From Paracoccus thiocyanatus (GTDB lineage: Bacteria; Pseudomonadota; Alphaproteobacteria; Rhodobacterales; Rhodobacteraceae): a stretch of 64,000 nucleotides of DNA. Positions 9,343 through 18,046 of this stretch are shown in pieces. Location: the NCBI RefSeq assembly GCF_900156255.1, contig NZ_FTMK01000007.1:1-64000 (forward strand). Direction: 5' to 3'. A program made the position numbers and the translations under genes. The notes under the pieces were generated by a model that worked only from the letters and a program-made list of their open reading frames with translations, had not been told where the DNA came from and searched no databases. The stretch's first letter is position 1. Every line of letters starts with the position of its first letter.

Positions 9343-10620
9343 TCAGAGCGGCAGGCGCTGGACCAGCAGCTTGTCGATGCGGCGATGGTCCATGTCCACC
9401 ACCTCGATGCGCCAGCCCTGCCAATCCACCCGGTCGCCCGCCTGCGGCAGCCGGCCGGCCAGGTCCAGCACCAGCCCGGCGACGGTGGAAAAATCACCGT
9501 CATCGTCAAGCGATACCGACAGCCGGTCGGCAAATTCATCCACCGGCATCCAGCCGGCGACCAGCAGGCTGCCATCCTCGCGCTCGACCAGCTTCGGCTC
9601 GTCGTCGTCGAGCCCGGCAAACTCGCCGGTGATCGCCTCCAGCACGTCCATGGGCGTCACCACGCCCTCGAAATGGCCGTATTCGTCATAGACCAGCAGC
9701 ATCTGGCCCGGCGCGGCGCGCAGCCGCGCGATGACCTCGGGCGCATCCATGGTTTCCGGGATGATCGGCGCGGGCTGCATCACCTGGCGCAGGTCCACCG
9801 CCTCGGCCCGGCTTTGCGACATCAGGTCCACGCTGGCGATCACGCCGATCAGGTTGTTCGGGTCGCCGTCGCTGACCGGCAGGCGGGTGCGTCGGCCGTC
9901 GCGGAACTTGCGCGCCATCTCGTCCCAGCTATCGGCGACATCGACCGCCTCGATCTCGCGCCGCGGCGTCATCAGCCCGCGGGCGCTGCGGTCGGCAATG
10001 CGCATGACGCCGGCGATCATCTCGGTCTCGGCACGGTGCATGACCCCGGCCGTCTCGGCCTCGGAAATCACCAGCTTGATCTCTTCGTCGCTGATGCCCT
10101 GCCGGTCGCTGCCCGACTGCCCCAAGGCGGCCAGCACCAGCTTGCCCGAACGGTCCAGCAGCCAGACCAGCGGCGCCGCCCCGCGCGAGATCGCCCGCAT
10201 CAGCGGCGCCACGCGGGCGGCCACCCGCTCGGGCGCGCGCAGCGCCAATTGCTTGGGCACCAACTCGCCCACGATCAGCGACAGATAGGTGATGGCCACA
10301 ACCACGCCGCCCATGCCCAGCGGCTGGGCCAGCGATGCAGGCACCCCCCAGCCCGGCAGCGCCGCCGCCAGCCGCGCGCCCAGGGTGGCGCCGGAAAAGG
10401 CGCCCGACAGCACGCCCACCAGGGTGATCCCGATCTGGACCGAGGACAGGAACCGCCCCGGCTCCTCGGCCAGCGCGATCGCGGTGGCGGCGCCGCGGTC
10501 GCCCCGCTCGGCCAGCACCTTCAGCCGCGCCGGGCGGGCCGAGACGATGGCCAGTTCGGACATGGCCAGCAACCCGTTAAGCAGGGTCAGGACCAGCACG
10601 ACAAGAATCTCGATCCACAT
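9343..10620 (-). CDS. DUF21/CBS/CorC-domain membrane protein (HlyC/CorC family)
   Basis: 425 residues. An N-terminal DUF21 (CNNM) membrane domain of about 190 residues with several hydrophobic spans is followed by a CBS pair (GLMTPRREIEAVDV and RQVMQPAPIIPETMDA) and a C-terminal CorC_HlyC domain (DDDGDFSTVAGLVLDLAGRLP). Members are implicated in magnesium or cobalt homeostasis; the old hemolysin label is misleading. I use ATG 10620; a TTG one codon earlier is an unlikely alternative. oxyR follows 70 nt downstream on the same strand. Confidence 0.9.
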   Translation of the reverse strand: MWIEILVVLVLTLLNGLLAMSELAIVSARPARLKVLAERGDRGAATAIALAEEPGRFLSSVQIGITLVGVLSGAFSGATLGARLAAALPGWGVPASLAQPLGMGGVVVAITYLSLIVGELVPKQLALRAPERVAARVAPLMRAISRGAAPLVWLLDRSGKLVLAALGQSGSDRQGISDEEIKLVISEAETAGVMHRAETEMIAGVMRIADRSARGLMTPRREIEAVDVADSWDEMARKFRDGRRTRLPVSDGDPNNLIGVIASVDLMSQSRAEAVDLRQVMQPAPIIPETMDAPEVIARLRAAPGQMLLVYDEYGHFEGVVTPMDVLEAITGEFAGLDDDEPKLVEREDGSLLVAGWMPVDEFADRLSVSLDDDGDFSTVAGLVLDLAGRLPQAGDRVDWQGWRIEVVDMDHRRIDKLLVQRLPL

Positions 10621-11012
10621 CAAAGCGGCTCGCTGGCGACGGGAAGAAACCGGATAACGGCTTGGCGCGGCGGGCGGCGCCGGTCGGAAAGATCGTCAAT
10701 CATGCGCGTGTCGGCGGCTGGCTCCGGCTGTGTCATGCCTCACTATATCGGCTGGAGGCGTGCTGGCAATCGCCCAAGCGACATCGCGCCGGAACCCGAC
10801 CCGCCCGCGAGACCCCTTATCGCAGCAACGATTCCGCGCCGAATACCGCCTTGGACGCGGCAAAACAGGCCGCCGCCGCGCCGATGCCGGACGGCGCGCC
10901 GCCCCTACGTGAGCCACTTGGCCGCACCCGGCGCCGTCCCGCAGCCCGGTTCTTTCGTGTCCAAATATCCCGGGGGAGTCGCGGAACGCGACGGGGGCAG
11001 AGCCCCCTTTCG
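10621..11012. other. 392-nt intergenic gap
   Basis: Upstream of the CBS-domain gene and downstream of the amino-acid ABC ATPase gene. The right end holds a copy of the structured repeat (10950-11010). The rest is GC-rich with only short frames lacking a ribosome site. I see no gene. Confidence 0.6.
10950..11010 (-). repeat. Structured intergenic repeat, copy 1
   Basis: Full-length form. On the plus strand: core TTTCGTGTCCAAATATCC, GGGGG (10972-10976), stem 2 GTCGCG/CGCGAC (10978-10983/10987-10992), then stem 1 GGGGGC-AGA-GCCCCC (10993-11007). It abuts the stop of the ABC ATPase gene. Confidence 0.85.
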
Positions 11013-11786
11013 TCAAAAGCTGTTGCGCTCGTGATAGGTGCGCAGAAAGCCCTGGATGCGGATGTCCTCGGGATGGTGCAGAATGCCCGCCGGACTGTCG
11101 ACCCCCACCAGTTCGCCCTTTTCCATGAAGGCCACCTGATCGGCGACATGGGCGGCAAACCCCATCTCATGCGTGACCACCACCATGGTCATGCCCTCGG
11201 CCGCCAGGGTCTTCATCACGTTCAGCACCTCGCCCACCAGTTCCGGGTCCAGCGCGGATGTCGGCTCGTCGAACAGCATCAGCCGCGGCTCCATGGCGAT
11301 GGCGCGGGCGATGGCGACGCGTTGCTGCTGGCCGCCCGACAGGCGCGAAGGGTGGTTGCCCATCTTGTCGGCCAGCCCGACCTTGGCCAGCGCCTCGGCG
11401 GCGCGGGTCTCGGCCTCGGCCTTGCGCAGGCCGCGCACCCGGACCAGCCCCTCGGCCACGTTGCCCAGCGCCGTCATATGCGGCCACAGGTTGAACTGCT
11501 GGAACACCATCCCGATGGAACGCCGCATCGCGCGCAGCTTGCGCCCCGACATCTTCCGCCCCGGCGCCTCATAGCCGATCAACTGGCCGTCGATGCGGAT
11601 TTCGCCCGAATCGTATTCCTCCAGGAAGTTGATGCAGCGCAGCAGCGTGGACTTGCCCGAGCCGGATGGCCCGATCAGGCAGGTCACCTTGCCCGGCGGG
11701 ATCGTCAGGTCCACGTCCTTCAGCGCTTGAAAGGGGCCGTAATACTTGTTGACCTTGCGGATCTCGACAGAGGAAGCCTCGACCAT
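11013..11786 (-). CDS. Polar amino acid ABC transporter ATPase
   Basis: Cytoplasmic ATPase of a GlnQ/HisP-type uptake system. 257 residues. Walker [10 protein letters not shown] near 41, Q-loop [11 protein letters not shown], signature LSGGQQQR, Walker [13 protein letters not shown] and switch histidine VVVTHEM are intact. It is the last gene of the binding protein-permease-permease-ATPase set directly downstream of hutU, so histidine, urocanate or another imidazole compound is a reasonable substrate guess. The sequence gives only the polar amino acid family. Structured repeat copy 1 lies at its 3' end. Confidence 0.93.
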   Translation of the reverse strand: MVEASSVEIRKVNKYYGPFQALKDVDLTIPPGKVTCLIGPSGSGKSTLLRCINFLEEYDSGEIRIDGQLIGYEAPGRKMSGRKLRAMRRSIGMVFQQFNLWPHMTALGNVAEGLVRVRGLRKAEAETRAAEALAKVGLADKMGNHPSRLSGGQQQRVAIARAIAMEPRLMLFDEPTSALDPELVGEVLNVMKTLAAEGMTMVVVTHEMGFAAHVADQVAFMEKGELVGVDSPAGILHHPEDIRIQGFLRTYHERNSF

Positions 11787-11787
11787 C

Positions 11788-12450
11788 TCAGGTCCTTTCG
11801 ATCAGGTGGCGGGTGATGCGCCGTTCCAGCCGGCGGCCCAGGCGCGAAATGACTTCGACGAAGGCCCAGAAGAACAGCGCCAGCGTGAAATACCCCTCAA
11901 GGAAGGTGAAGGTCATCGTGGCCATGTATTGGGTCTGATACATCACCTCGGGCACGGTGATGATCGACAGGATCACGGTTTCCTTGGTCAGGATGATCGA
12001 GAAATTGACCAGCGCCGGCACCGCCGACACCAGCCCGACCGGCAGCAGGATGCGGCGCACGATGGCCAGTTCGGTCATGCCGATGGCGCGGCCGGCCTCG
12101 ATCAGCCCCAGCGGTACGGCGCGAAAGGCGGAACGGAAGATTTCCGCGAAATAGGGGCTGCCATAGATGGTCAGGCCCAAAAGCCCGGCCGGCATCGGGT
12201 CCAGCCGCAGCCCGATCATCGGGCCGCCGTAATACAGCAGGAACAGCTGCACCAGGAAAGGCGTGCCGCGGATCAGTTCGATATAGGTTTGCAAGGCCCA
12301 GCGGACCGTGCGGCCGCCATAGCGCTGCGCCACCGCGATCAGCAGCCCCAGCGCGGCGCCGAAGACCGTGCCCAGCAGCCAGCAGATGATGGTCAGGCGG
12401 AACCCCGCCAGCAATCGGGGCCCGTATTCGGTGAAGATCGACAGGTCCAT
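11788..12450 (-). CDS. Amino acid ABC transporter permease (second)
   Basis: Inner-membrane permease of the HisM/GlnP type, 220 residues from the ATG at 12450. That ATG sits in a TGATG overlap with the upstream permease stop; a GTG at 12453 is an alternative. It has about five membrane spans. The ATPase-coupling EAA loop is [20 protein letters not shown], and [19 protein letters not shown] is the typical pore-region motif. It pairs with the permease at 12450-13097. Confidence 0.92.
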   Translation of the reverse strand: MDLSIFTEYGPRLLAGFRLTIICWLLGTVFGAALGLLIAVAQRYGGRTVRWALQTYIELIRGTPFLVQLFLLYYGGPMIGLRLDPMPAGLLGLTIYGSPYFAEIFRSAFRAVPLGLIEAGRAIGMTELAIVRRILLPVGLVSAVPALVNFSIILTKETVILSIITVPEVMYQTQYMATMTFTFLEGYFTLALFFWAFVEVISRLGRRLERRITRHLIERT

Positions 12451-13097
12451 CACACGGCCATCCTGTGTTCAAGCCAGCGCCCCAGCGCCGCCAGGCAAAG
12501 GTTGATCGCCAGATAAAGGCAAGCCGCGGCCAGATATGCCTCTAGCGGGCGAAAGGTCACGCCGGCCTGCGCCTGGCTGGCGCGGGTGATCTCCATCACC
12601 CCCACGACCGAGACCAGCGAGGACGCCTTGACCAGCAGGATCAGCTCGTTGATCAACTGCGGGATCGACAGGGCCACGGCCTGCGGCAGGATGATGCGGA
12701 TCCAGCTATCGCGGGGGCGCATCCCGATGGCGATGGCGGCCTCGGCCTGGCCCCTGGGCAGCGCCGTGATCGCGCCGCGCCAGATTTCCGAGATATAGGC
12801 CGAGGCGACGATGGCGGTCGTCACCACCGCCGCCACGATGGCGGGCACGTCGATCCCGATCACCGGCAGCAGGAAGAACACCACCAGCAGTTGCACCAGC
12901 ATCGGCACGCCGCGCAGATAGCTGACCCAGACGGCGGCAGCGATGCGGGCCGCGCGCGATTTCGACAGCGCCAGCACACAGACAAAGGCGCCGATCACCA
13001 GCCCCAGCGCGATGCCAAGGCCCGACACCAGCAGCGTATAGCGCGCGGCCATCGTCAGCGGCCAGAAGGCGTCAAGAAAGGTCGATAGGGAAAACAT
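12450..13097 (-). CDS. Amino acid ABC transporter permease (first)
   Basis: 215 residues with about five spans, EAA loop AEAAIAIGMRPRDSWIRIIL and the family motif YLRGVPMLVQLLVVFFLLP. The start follows a strong GGGAGGAACG ribosome site. A perfect 10-bp stem-loop separates it from the upstream binding-protein gene, an arrangement that usually lets the binding protein be made in excess of the permeases. Confidence 0.92.
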   Translation of the reverse strand: MFSLSTFLDAFWPLTMAARYTLLVSGLGIALGLVIGAFVCVLALSKSRAARIAAAVWVSYLRGVPMLVQLLVVFFLLPVIGIDVPAIVAAVVTTAIVASAYISEIWRGAITALPRGQAEAAIAIGMRPRDSWIRIILPQAVALSIPQLINELILLVKASSLVSVVGVMEITRASQAQAGVTFRPLEAYLAAACLYLAINLCLAALGRWLEHRMAV

Positions 13098-13121
13098 CGT
13101 TCCTCCCCGCGGTTGGGGGTT

Positions 13122-13145
13122 GCGGGCGGGGGTGGCCCCGCCCGC
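13122..13145 (-). other. Perfect stem-loop after the binding-protein gene
   Basis: GCGGGCGGGG pairs exactly with CCCCGCCCGC across a 4-nt loop, in the 66-nt gap between the binding protein stop and the first permease. No T-run follows, so it is more likely a 3'-end-protecting or partial-termination hairpin than a full terminator. Confidence 0.7.
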
Positions 13146-13163
13146 GGCTGGTCCGTGGGCCGA

Positions 13164-13979
13164 TCAGTTCTTCGGCACTTCGCGGGGCAGTTCCGTATAG
13201 GCGCCCAGCCATTTTTCCTGGATGTCCTTGACGCGACCGTCGTCGGTCATCTTCAGCAGGGCGGCGTTGATCGCCTCGGCCAGGCTGGCGCTGTCGTCAC
13301 CGGGGCGCAGCACCCAGGCGAAATAGGTCGGCTCGCCGAATTGCGCCGGCTCGAACAGCGCGAACTGCTCGGGGCGCGCCTTGACCAGCGTGGAGGCGTT
13401 GGGCATCGAGGCCGCGACCGCGTCCAGCCGCCCGGCGGCCAGATCGGCAAAGGCTTCGTCGTTAGTGCCGTATTCCTTGACGGTCACGCCGCCAAGGCTG
13501 TCGCCGAACGCCTGCAACTGCTTGAACTGCGCGGTGCCCTGCTGGACGCCGACGGTCTTGCCGGCGATGTCCTCGGGCTTGACCAGATCCGACCCGGCCG
13601 GCTTGATCAGCGACACGGTGGCGTCGGCGATCGGGATGGTGAAGGTGTAACGCTCCAGCCGTTCCGAGGTGATGGTCACCGGCGCGATGACGATGTCGAA
13701 CTTGCCGACCTCAAGCCCCGGCAGCTCGGCCGTCCAGGGGATGTCCTGATAGACCGGCTCGACCCCCAGCTCGGCGGTCACGCCGTCGAACAGGTCCTTG
13801 GTCATGCCCTGGTATTCGCCGTTCACGATCATGTCGAAGGGCGCATAATGCATGTCGGTGGCGGTGACGATCTTGCCCGCGGCCTTTACGTCGGCCAGTT
13901 GGTCGGCCATCGCCGGGAGGCCAAGCGTCAGCGCGCCCAGGCCCAGCAGCGCGGCCTTGATCGAATTGGTCAGTGTCAT
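13164..13979 (-). CDS. Periplasmic amino-acid-binding protein of the hut-linked ABC system
   Basis: Solute-binding protein of family SBP_bac_3, 271 residues. The signal peptide ends LPAMADQL (cleavage near 25). Family motifs include FDIVIAPVTITSERLERYTFT and GKTVGVQQGTAQFKQL, and the C-terminus has DDGRVKDIQEKWLGAYTE. The ligand cannot be read with confidence; its place 90 nt downstream of hutU suggests histidine, urocanate or a related imidazole acid. Hairpins on both sides of the gene suggest separate control of its mRNA level. Confidence 0.9.
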   Translation of the reverse strand: MTLTNSIKAALLGLGALTLGLPAMADQLADVKAAGKIVTATDMHYAPFDMIVNGEYQGMTKDLFDGVTAELGVEPVYQDIPWTAELPGLEVGKFDIVIAPVTITSERLERYTFTIPIADATVSLIKPAGSDLVKPEDIAGKTVGVQQGTAQFKQLQAFGDSLGGVTVKEYGTNDEAFADLAAGRLDAVAASMPNASTLVKARPEQFALFEPAQFGEPTYFAWVLRPGDDSASLAEAINAALLKMTDDGRVKDIQEKWLGAYTELPREVPKN

Positions 13980-14035
13980 GTGTTCCTCTCCCTGTGTGAG
14001 AACCGGCTATGAACGCCGGCGCAGTCTGGCGCAAG

Positions 14036-14062
14036 CCGCGCCGCCGGTAAACAGCGGCGCGG
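14036..14062 (-). other. Perfect stem-loop between hutU and the binding-protein gene
   Basis: CCGCGCCGC (14036-14044) pairs with GCGGCGCGG (14054-14062) across a 9-nt loop. It sits just after the hutU stop and may define a processed or partly terminated 3' end there. No T-run follows in either direction. Confidence 0.6.
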
Positions 14063-14069
14063 GCATATG

Positions 14070-15734
14070 TTACAGGATCGCGGGCAGGTTCAGCCCGTGT
14101 TCGCGGGCGCAGTCCTGGGCGATCTGATAGCCCGCGTCAGCGTGACGCATCACGCCGGTTGCGGGGTCGTTCCACAGCACGCGGGCAAGGCGACGGTCGG
14201 CATCTTCCGTGCCGTCGCAGCAGATCACCATGCCCGAATGCTGCGAAAAGCCCATGCCGACGCCGCCGCCATGGTGCAGCGACACCCAGGTCGCCCCCGA
14301 GGCGGTATTCAGCAGCGCATTCAGCAGCGGCCAGTCGGAAACCGCGTCCGAACCGTCCTGCATCGCCTCGGTTTCCCGGTTGGGACTGGCGACCGAGCCC
14401 GAATCGAGATGGTCGCGGCCAATGACGATGGGCGCCTTCAACTCGCCGTTGCGGACCATCTCGTTGAAGGCAAGGCCCAGCTTGTGGCGGATGCCAAGGC
14501 CGACCCAGCAGATCCGCGCCGGCAGGCCCTGAAAGGCGATGCGCTCGCGCGCCATGTCCAGCCAGTTGTGCAGATGCGGGTCGTCGACCAGTTCCTTGAC
14601 CTTGGCATCGGTGCGATAGATGTCCTCGGGGTCGCCCGACAGCGCCGCCCAGCGGAACGGGCCGATGCCCTTGCAGAACAGCGGCCGGATATAGGCGGGC
14701 ACGAAGCCGGGAAAGGCAAAGGCGCGCTCGAACCCCTCTTCCAGCGCCATTTGGCGGATGTTGTTGCCGTAATCGACGGTCGGAATGCCCTGGTCGTGAA
14801 AGGCCACCATCGCCTCGACCTGCTGGCGCATGCTGGCGCGGGCGGCGCGTTCGACGGCCTTCGGCTCGGCCTCCTGCCGGGCACGCCATTCGGCGACGGT
14901 CCAGCCCTGCGGCAGATAGCCATGCACCGGGTCATGCGCGCTGGTCTGGTCGGTCACGATATCGGGACGCACGCCACGCTTGACCAGTTCCGGGAACACA
15001 TCGGCGGCATTGCCGATCAGCGCCACGGATTTCGCCTCGCCGGCCTTGGTCCAGCGGTCGATCATCGCCAGCGCCTCGTCCAGGCTGTGGGTCTTTTCAT
15101 CGACATAGCGGGTGCGCAGGCGGAAATCGGCGCGGGTCTCGTCGCATTCGACGGCCAGGCAGCAGGCCCCGGCCATGACGGCGGCCAGGGGCTGCGCGCC
15201 GCCCATGCCGCCAAGGCCCGCGGTCAGGATCCACTTGCCCTTGAGGTCGCCGCCGTAATGCTGCCGCCCGGCCTCGACAAAGGTTTCATAGGTGCCCTGC
15301 ACGATGCCTTGGCTGCCGATATAGATCCAGGAACCGGCGGTCATCTGGCCATACATGGCCAGGCCCTTTTTATCCAGCTCGTTGAAATGGTCCCAGTTCG
15401 CCCAATGCGGCACCAGGTTCGAGTTGGCGATCAGCACCCGCGGCGCGTCCTTGTGGGTCTTGAACACGCCGACCGGCTTGCCCGATTGCACCAGCAGAGT
15501 CTCGTCGGTTTCCAGCTTGCGCAGCGCGTCCACGATCAGGTCGAAATCCTTCCAGGTGCGGGCGGCGCGGCCGATGCCGCCATAGACCACCAGCTCATGC
15601 GGGTTCTCGGCCACGTCGGGATGCAGGTTGTTCATCAGCATCCGCATCGGCGCCTCGGTCAGCCAGCTTTTCGCGGTGATCTCGGTGCCGGTGGGCGGGA
15701 AGATGTCGCGGGTGTTCAGACGGGGATTGTCCAT
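14070..15734 (-). CDS. hutU: Urocanate hydratase
   Basis: Second step of histidine breakdown: urocanate plus water gives 4-imidazolone-5-propionate, with tightly bound NAD as electrophile. 554 residues, full length. The NAD-binding glycine motif [12 protein letters not shown] lies near 180, and the conserved cysteine-containing region and C-terminal [15 protein letters not shown] are intact. The N-terminal [18 protein letters not shown] is typical. It lies 12 nt downstream of the acyl-CoA dehydrogenase gene, so hutU is separated from hutI-hutH-hutG by two genes that are not part of the classical pathway. Confidence 0.96.
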   Translation of the reverse strand: MDNPRLNTRDIFPPTGTEITAKSWLTEAPMRMLMNNLHPDVAENPHELVVYGGIGRAARTWKDFDLIVDALRKLETDETLLVQSGKPVGVFKTHKDAPRVLIANSNLVPHWANWDHFNELDKKGLAMYGQMTAGSWIYIGSQGIVQGTYETFVEAGRQHYGGDLKGKWILTAGLGGMGGAQPLAAVMAGACCLAVECDETRADFRLRTRYVDEKTHSLDEALAMIDRWTKAGEAKSVALIGNAADVFPELVKRGVRPDIVTDQTSAHDPVHGYLPQGWTVAEWRARQEAEPKAVERAARASMRQQVEAMVAFHDQGIPTVDYGNNIRQMALEEGFERAFAFPGFVPAYIRPLFCKGIGPFRWAALSGDPEDIYRTDAKVKELVDDPHLHNWLDMARERIAFQGLPARICWVGLGIRHKLGLAFNEMVRNGELKAPIVIGRDHLDSGSVASPNRETEAMQDGSDAVSDWPLLNALLNTASGATWVSLHHGGGVGMGFSQHSGMVICCDGTEDADRRLARVLWNDPATGVMRHADAGYQIAQDCAREHGLNLPAIL

Positions 15735-15746
15735 GTCTCTCTCCGT

Positions 15747-16901
15747 TCAGGCCAGCAGATGGCCGGAAATGATGATGCGTTGGATTTCGCTGGAGCCCTC
15801 GTAGATGCGCATGATGCGCAGGTCGCGGGCGATCCTTTCGATGGGAAAATCGCGGGTATAGCCATAGCCGCCATGCAGTTGCAGCGCGGTGTCGGCGATA
15901 CGGCCCGCCGCCTCGCTGGCGGCAAGCTTGGCCATGCTGGAGGCCAGCGAGAAGCGGCCGCCCTTGTCATGCGCCTCCTGCCGCTGCCGCGCCGCATCCT
16001 GCGACAAAAGCAGCGCCTGGCGATAGGCCAGGCCCATGTCGGCGATCATCCAGCGGATGCCCTGCCGGTCGGAAAGCCGCTCACCGCCGATCACGCGGTC
16101 CTTGGCATAGGCGACGGCGGCTGTCATCGCCGCTTCGGCCAGGCCCAGGCATTGCGCGGCGACCTCGATGCGGCCATTGTCCAAGACCTGCATGGCGGTG
16201 CGAAAACCCCGGCCCTCCTCGCCCAAAAGCGCGTCTTCGGGCAGGTGGCAGTCCAGGTTCAGGGTGAACACATGCCCGCCCTTCAGCCCCATGGTGCGCT
16301 CGGCCGCGCCCGGCTCCAGCCCCGGCGTGCCCTTGGGCAGGATGAAGGCGGAAATGCCGCGATGCGCCTTGTCGGGGTCGGTCACGGCATAGACGACGAT
16401 GAAATCCGCCACGCCGCCGTTCGAGATGAAGCATTTCGTGCCCTTCAGATGCCAGCCGTCCCCGGTCCGGCGGGCGCGGGTCTTCATGTCGGCGGGGTCG
16501 GAACCGGCGGTCGGCTCGGTCAGGGCGAATGCCCCCAGCGCCCGGCCCTCGGCGGCTTTCGGCAGCCATTCCTGTTTTTGCGCCTCCGTCCCGCCCAGCA
16601 GGATCGAATCACTCGCCAGGTAATGCGCCGTCAGCGCCGAGGCGGTCGAGCCGCAGGCCCCCGCCACGATCGCCACCGCCCGCAGCAGCGCCGGGGCCGA
16701 AATGCCGCTGCCGCCGTAGGCTTCGGGCAGGTTCGCGCCCATCATCCCCGCCTCGCCCAGAACGGCAAGCTGGTCGTGGACGAAGGCCGAGGTCTCGTCG
16801 GTCTCGGCGGCCTTGGGCGCGATCCGCTCGGCGCAGATGCGGGTCAGCACGTCGCAGAACAGCCGCTCCTCTTCGGCCAGCATGTGCCAGTCGTCGCTCA
16901 T
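15747..16901 (-). CDS. Acyl-CoA dehydrogenase embedded in the hut operon
   Basis: FAD-dependent alpha,beta-dehydrogenase of acyl-CoA thioesters. 384 residues, normal length. The catalytic base is E368 in YEGSSEIQR, as in short-chain or butyryl-CoA type enzymes; substrate/FAD motifs include FALTEPTAGSDPADM, KCFISNGG and LHGGYGYTRDFPIER. The glutaryl-CoA dehydrogenase motif is absent. Its start overlaps the CoA-transferase stop by 4 nt and hutU follows 12 nt later, so it is a true operon member. The natural substrate is unknown; imidazolepropionyl-CoA giving urocanoyl-CoA is my inference from context. Confidence 0.9.
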   Translation of the reverse strand: MSDDWHMLAEEERLFCDVLTRICAERIAPKAAETDETSAFVHDQLAVLGEAGMMGANLPEAYGGSGISAPALLRAVAIVAGACGSTASALTAHYLASDSILLGGTEAQKQEWLPKAAEGRALGAFALTEPTAGSDPADMKTRARRTGDGWHLKGTKCFISNGGVADFIVVYAVTDPDKAHRGISAFILPKGTPGLEPGAAERTMGLKGGHVFTLNLDCHLPEDALLGEEGRGFRTAMQVLDNGRIEVAAQCLGLAEAAMTAAVAYAKDRVIGGERLSDRQGIRWMIADMGLAYRQALLLSQDAARQRQEAHDKGGRFSLASSMAKLAASEAAGRIADTALQLHGGYGYTRDFPIERIARDLRIMRIYEGSSEIQRIIISGHLLA

Positions 16902-18046
16902 GCGGTTTCCTCCAATCCGAATGCGCGCAGGATGGCGGCGCGGTCGCCGCCCAGGCGCGGGGCCGAGGTTTCGGCCACGGGTTTCTCTGCATCGAAGCGC
17001 ACCGGCTGGCCGATGGTCGGCGCCAGCCCCAGCACCGGATGCGGCAGGCGGCTGACCAGCCCGCGCGTCTGGGCATGCTCGTTGCCCGCCGCCTGGGCGA
17101 TGTCCCAGATCGGCGCGGCGGGCAGGCCGGCGCCGGCCAGGGCGGCCACCGCCTGCTCGGTGGTCAGCCCGCGCGACCAGTTCTCGATCAGGCGCTTGAG
17201 GTCCGGCTCATGCGCGGTGCGGCTTTCGTCGCTGGCAAAGCGCGGATCGTCCGCGGCATCCGGCGCGCCGATCAGCGTGGCCAGCGCGGCGAACTGGCGC
17301 GGGTTCAGCACCGCGATCACCACCTGCCCGTCCTGGGTCGCAAAGCAGCCGAAGGGGGTGGACAGGGGATGGCGGTTGCCCACCCGCTGCGGCAGCACCC
17401 CGGCATAAAGATGCAGCGCGTGGCTGGTGGTCAGCATGGAAAACAGCGCGTCATACATGGCGACGTCCAGCGTCGCGCCCTGCCCGCTGGCGTTGCGGTT
17501 AACCAGCGCCGCCATGATCGCCCAGCTTCCGAACAGGCCGGCGATCAGGTCGGCCATGCTTTCGCCGGTCTTCAGCGGCGCGCCGCCTTCCTCGCCGGTG
17601 CCGGCCATCAGCCCGGACATGGCCTGCACCACCAGGTCATAGGCCGGCAGGTCGCGGAACGGCCCCTGCTGGCCGAAGCCCGAGATCGAGCAATAGACCA
17701 GCCGCGGGTTTTCCGCCCGCAGCGCCTCGGCCCCCAGACCCAGCCGGGCGGCGACGCCGGGGCGGAAGTTTTCCACCACCACGTCGACGCGCGCCGCGAT
17801 GGCCCTGGCCAGCGCCAGGTCGCCCGGATCTTTCAGGTCCAGGACCAGGCTTTGCTTGCCGCGGTTGTTCAGGGTGAAAAGCGCGCTTTCGCCGTCCTTG
17901 AACGGGCCGATATGACGGTAGTCGTCGCCGGCGGGCGGTTCCAGCTTGATGACCTCGGCCCCCAGGTCGGCCAGAAGCGCGGTGCAATAGGGCCCCGCCA
18001 GCACACGGGTCAGGTCCAGCACCTTGATGCCTTGCAGCGGCTTCAT
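16898..18046 (-). CDS. CaiB/BaiF-family (class III) CoA-transferase embedded in the hut operon
   Basis: Moves CoA between carboxylic acids through an aspartyl-CoA anhydride. 382 residues. The N-terminus IKVLDLTRVLAGPYCTALLADLGAEV is the family hallmark, and the expected catalytic aspartate lies in AYDLVVQAMSG near residue 140. It overlaps hutG upstream and the acyl-CoA dehydrogenase downstream by ATGA junctions, so the three are translationally coupled. A CoA-transferase plus dehydrogenase pair resembles CaiB/CaiA of carnitine metabolism. The acid acted on is not known. Confidence 0.9.
   Translation of the reverse strand: MKPLQGIKVLDLTRVLAGPYCTALLADLGAEVIKLEPPAGDDYRHIGPFKDGESALFTLNNRGKQSLVLDLKDPGDLALARAIAARVDVVVENFRPGVAARLGLGAEALRAENPRLVYCSISGFGQQGPFRDLPAYDLVVQAMSGLMAGTGEEGGAPLKTGESMADLIAGLFGSWAIMAALVNRNASGQGATLDVAMYDALFSMLTTSHALHLYAGVLPQRVGNRHPLSTPFGCFATQDGQVVIAVLNPRQFAALATLIGAPDAADDPRFASDESRTAHEPDLKRLIENWSRGLTTEQAVAALAGAGLPAAPIWDIAQAAGNEHAQTRGLVSRLPHPVLGLAPTIGQPVRFDAEKPVAETSAPRLGGDRAAILRAFGLEETA

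Noticed and set aside
10730-10912. A 60-codon frame in the gap upstream of the CBS-domain gene
   Set aside because: No ribosome site and arginine-rich shadow composition.
15747-16901. Calling the embedded dehydrogenase a glutaryl-CoA dehydrogenase
   Set aside because: Its catalytic region reads YEGSSEIQR; the glutaryl-CoA enzymes have a different YEGTHD-type segment. Histidine breakdown also does not make glutarate.
14067-17408. An open frame of more than 1,100 codons on the plus strand across hutU and the acyl-CoA dehydrogenase
   Set aside because: It lies antisense to two clearly conserved genes, has low-complexity His/Arg/Gly-rich content and no family signature. Long antisense frames are expected at this GC content.
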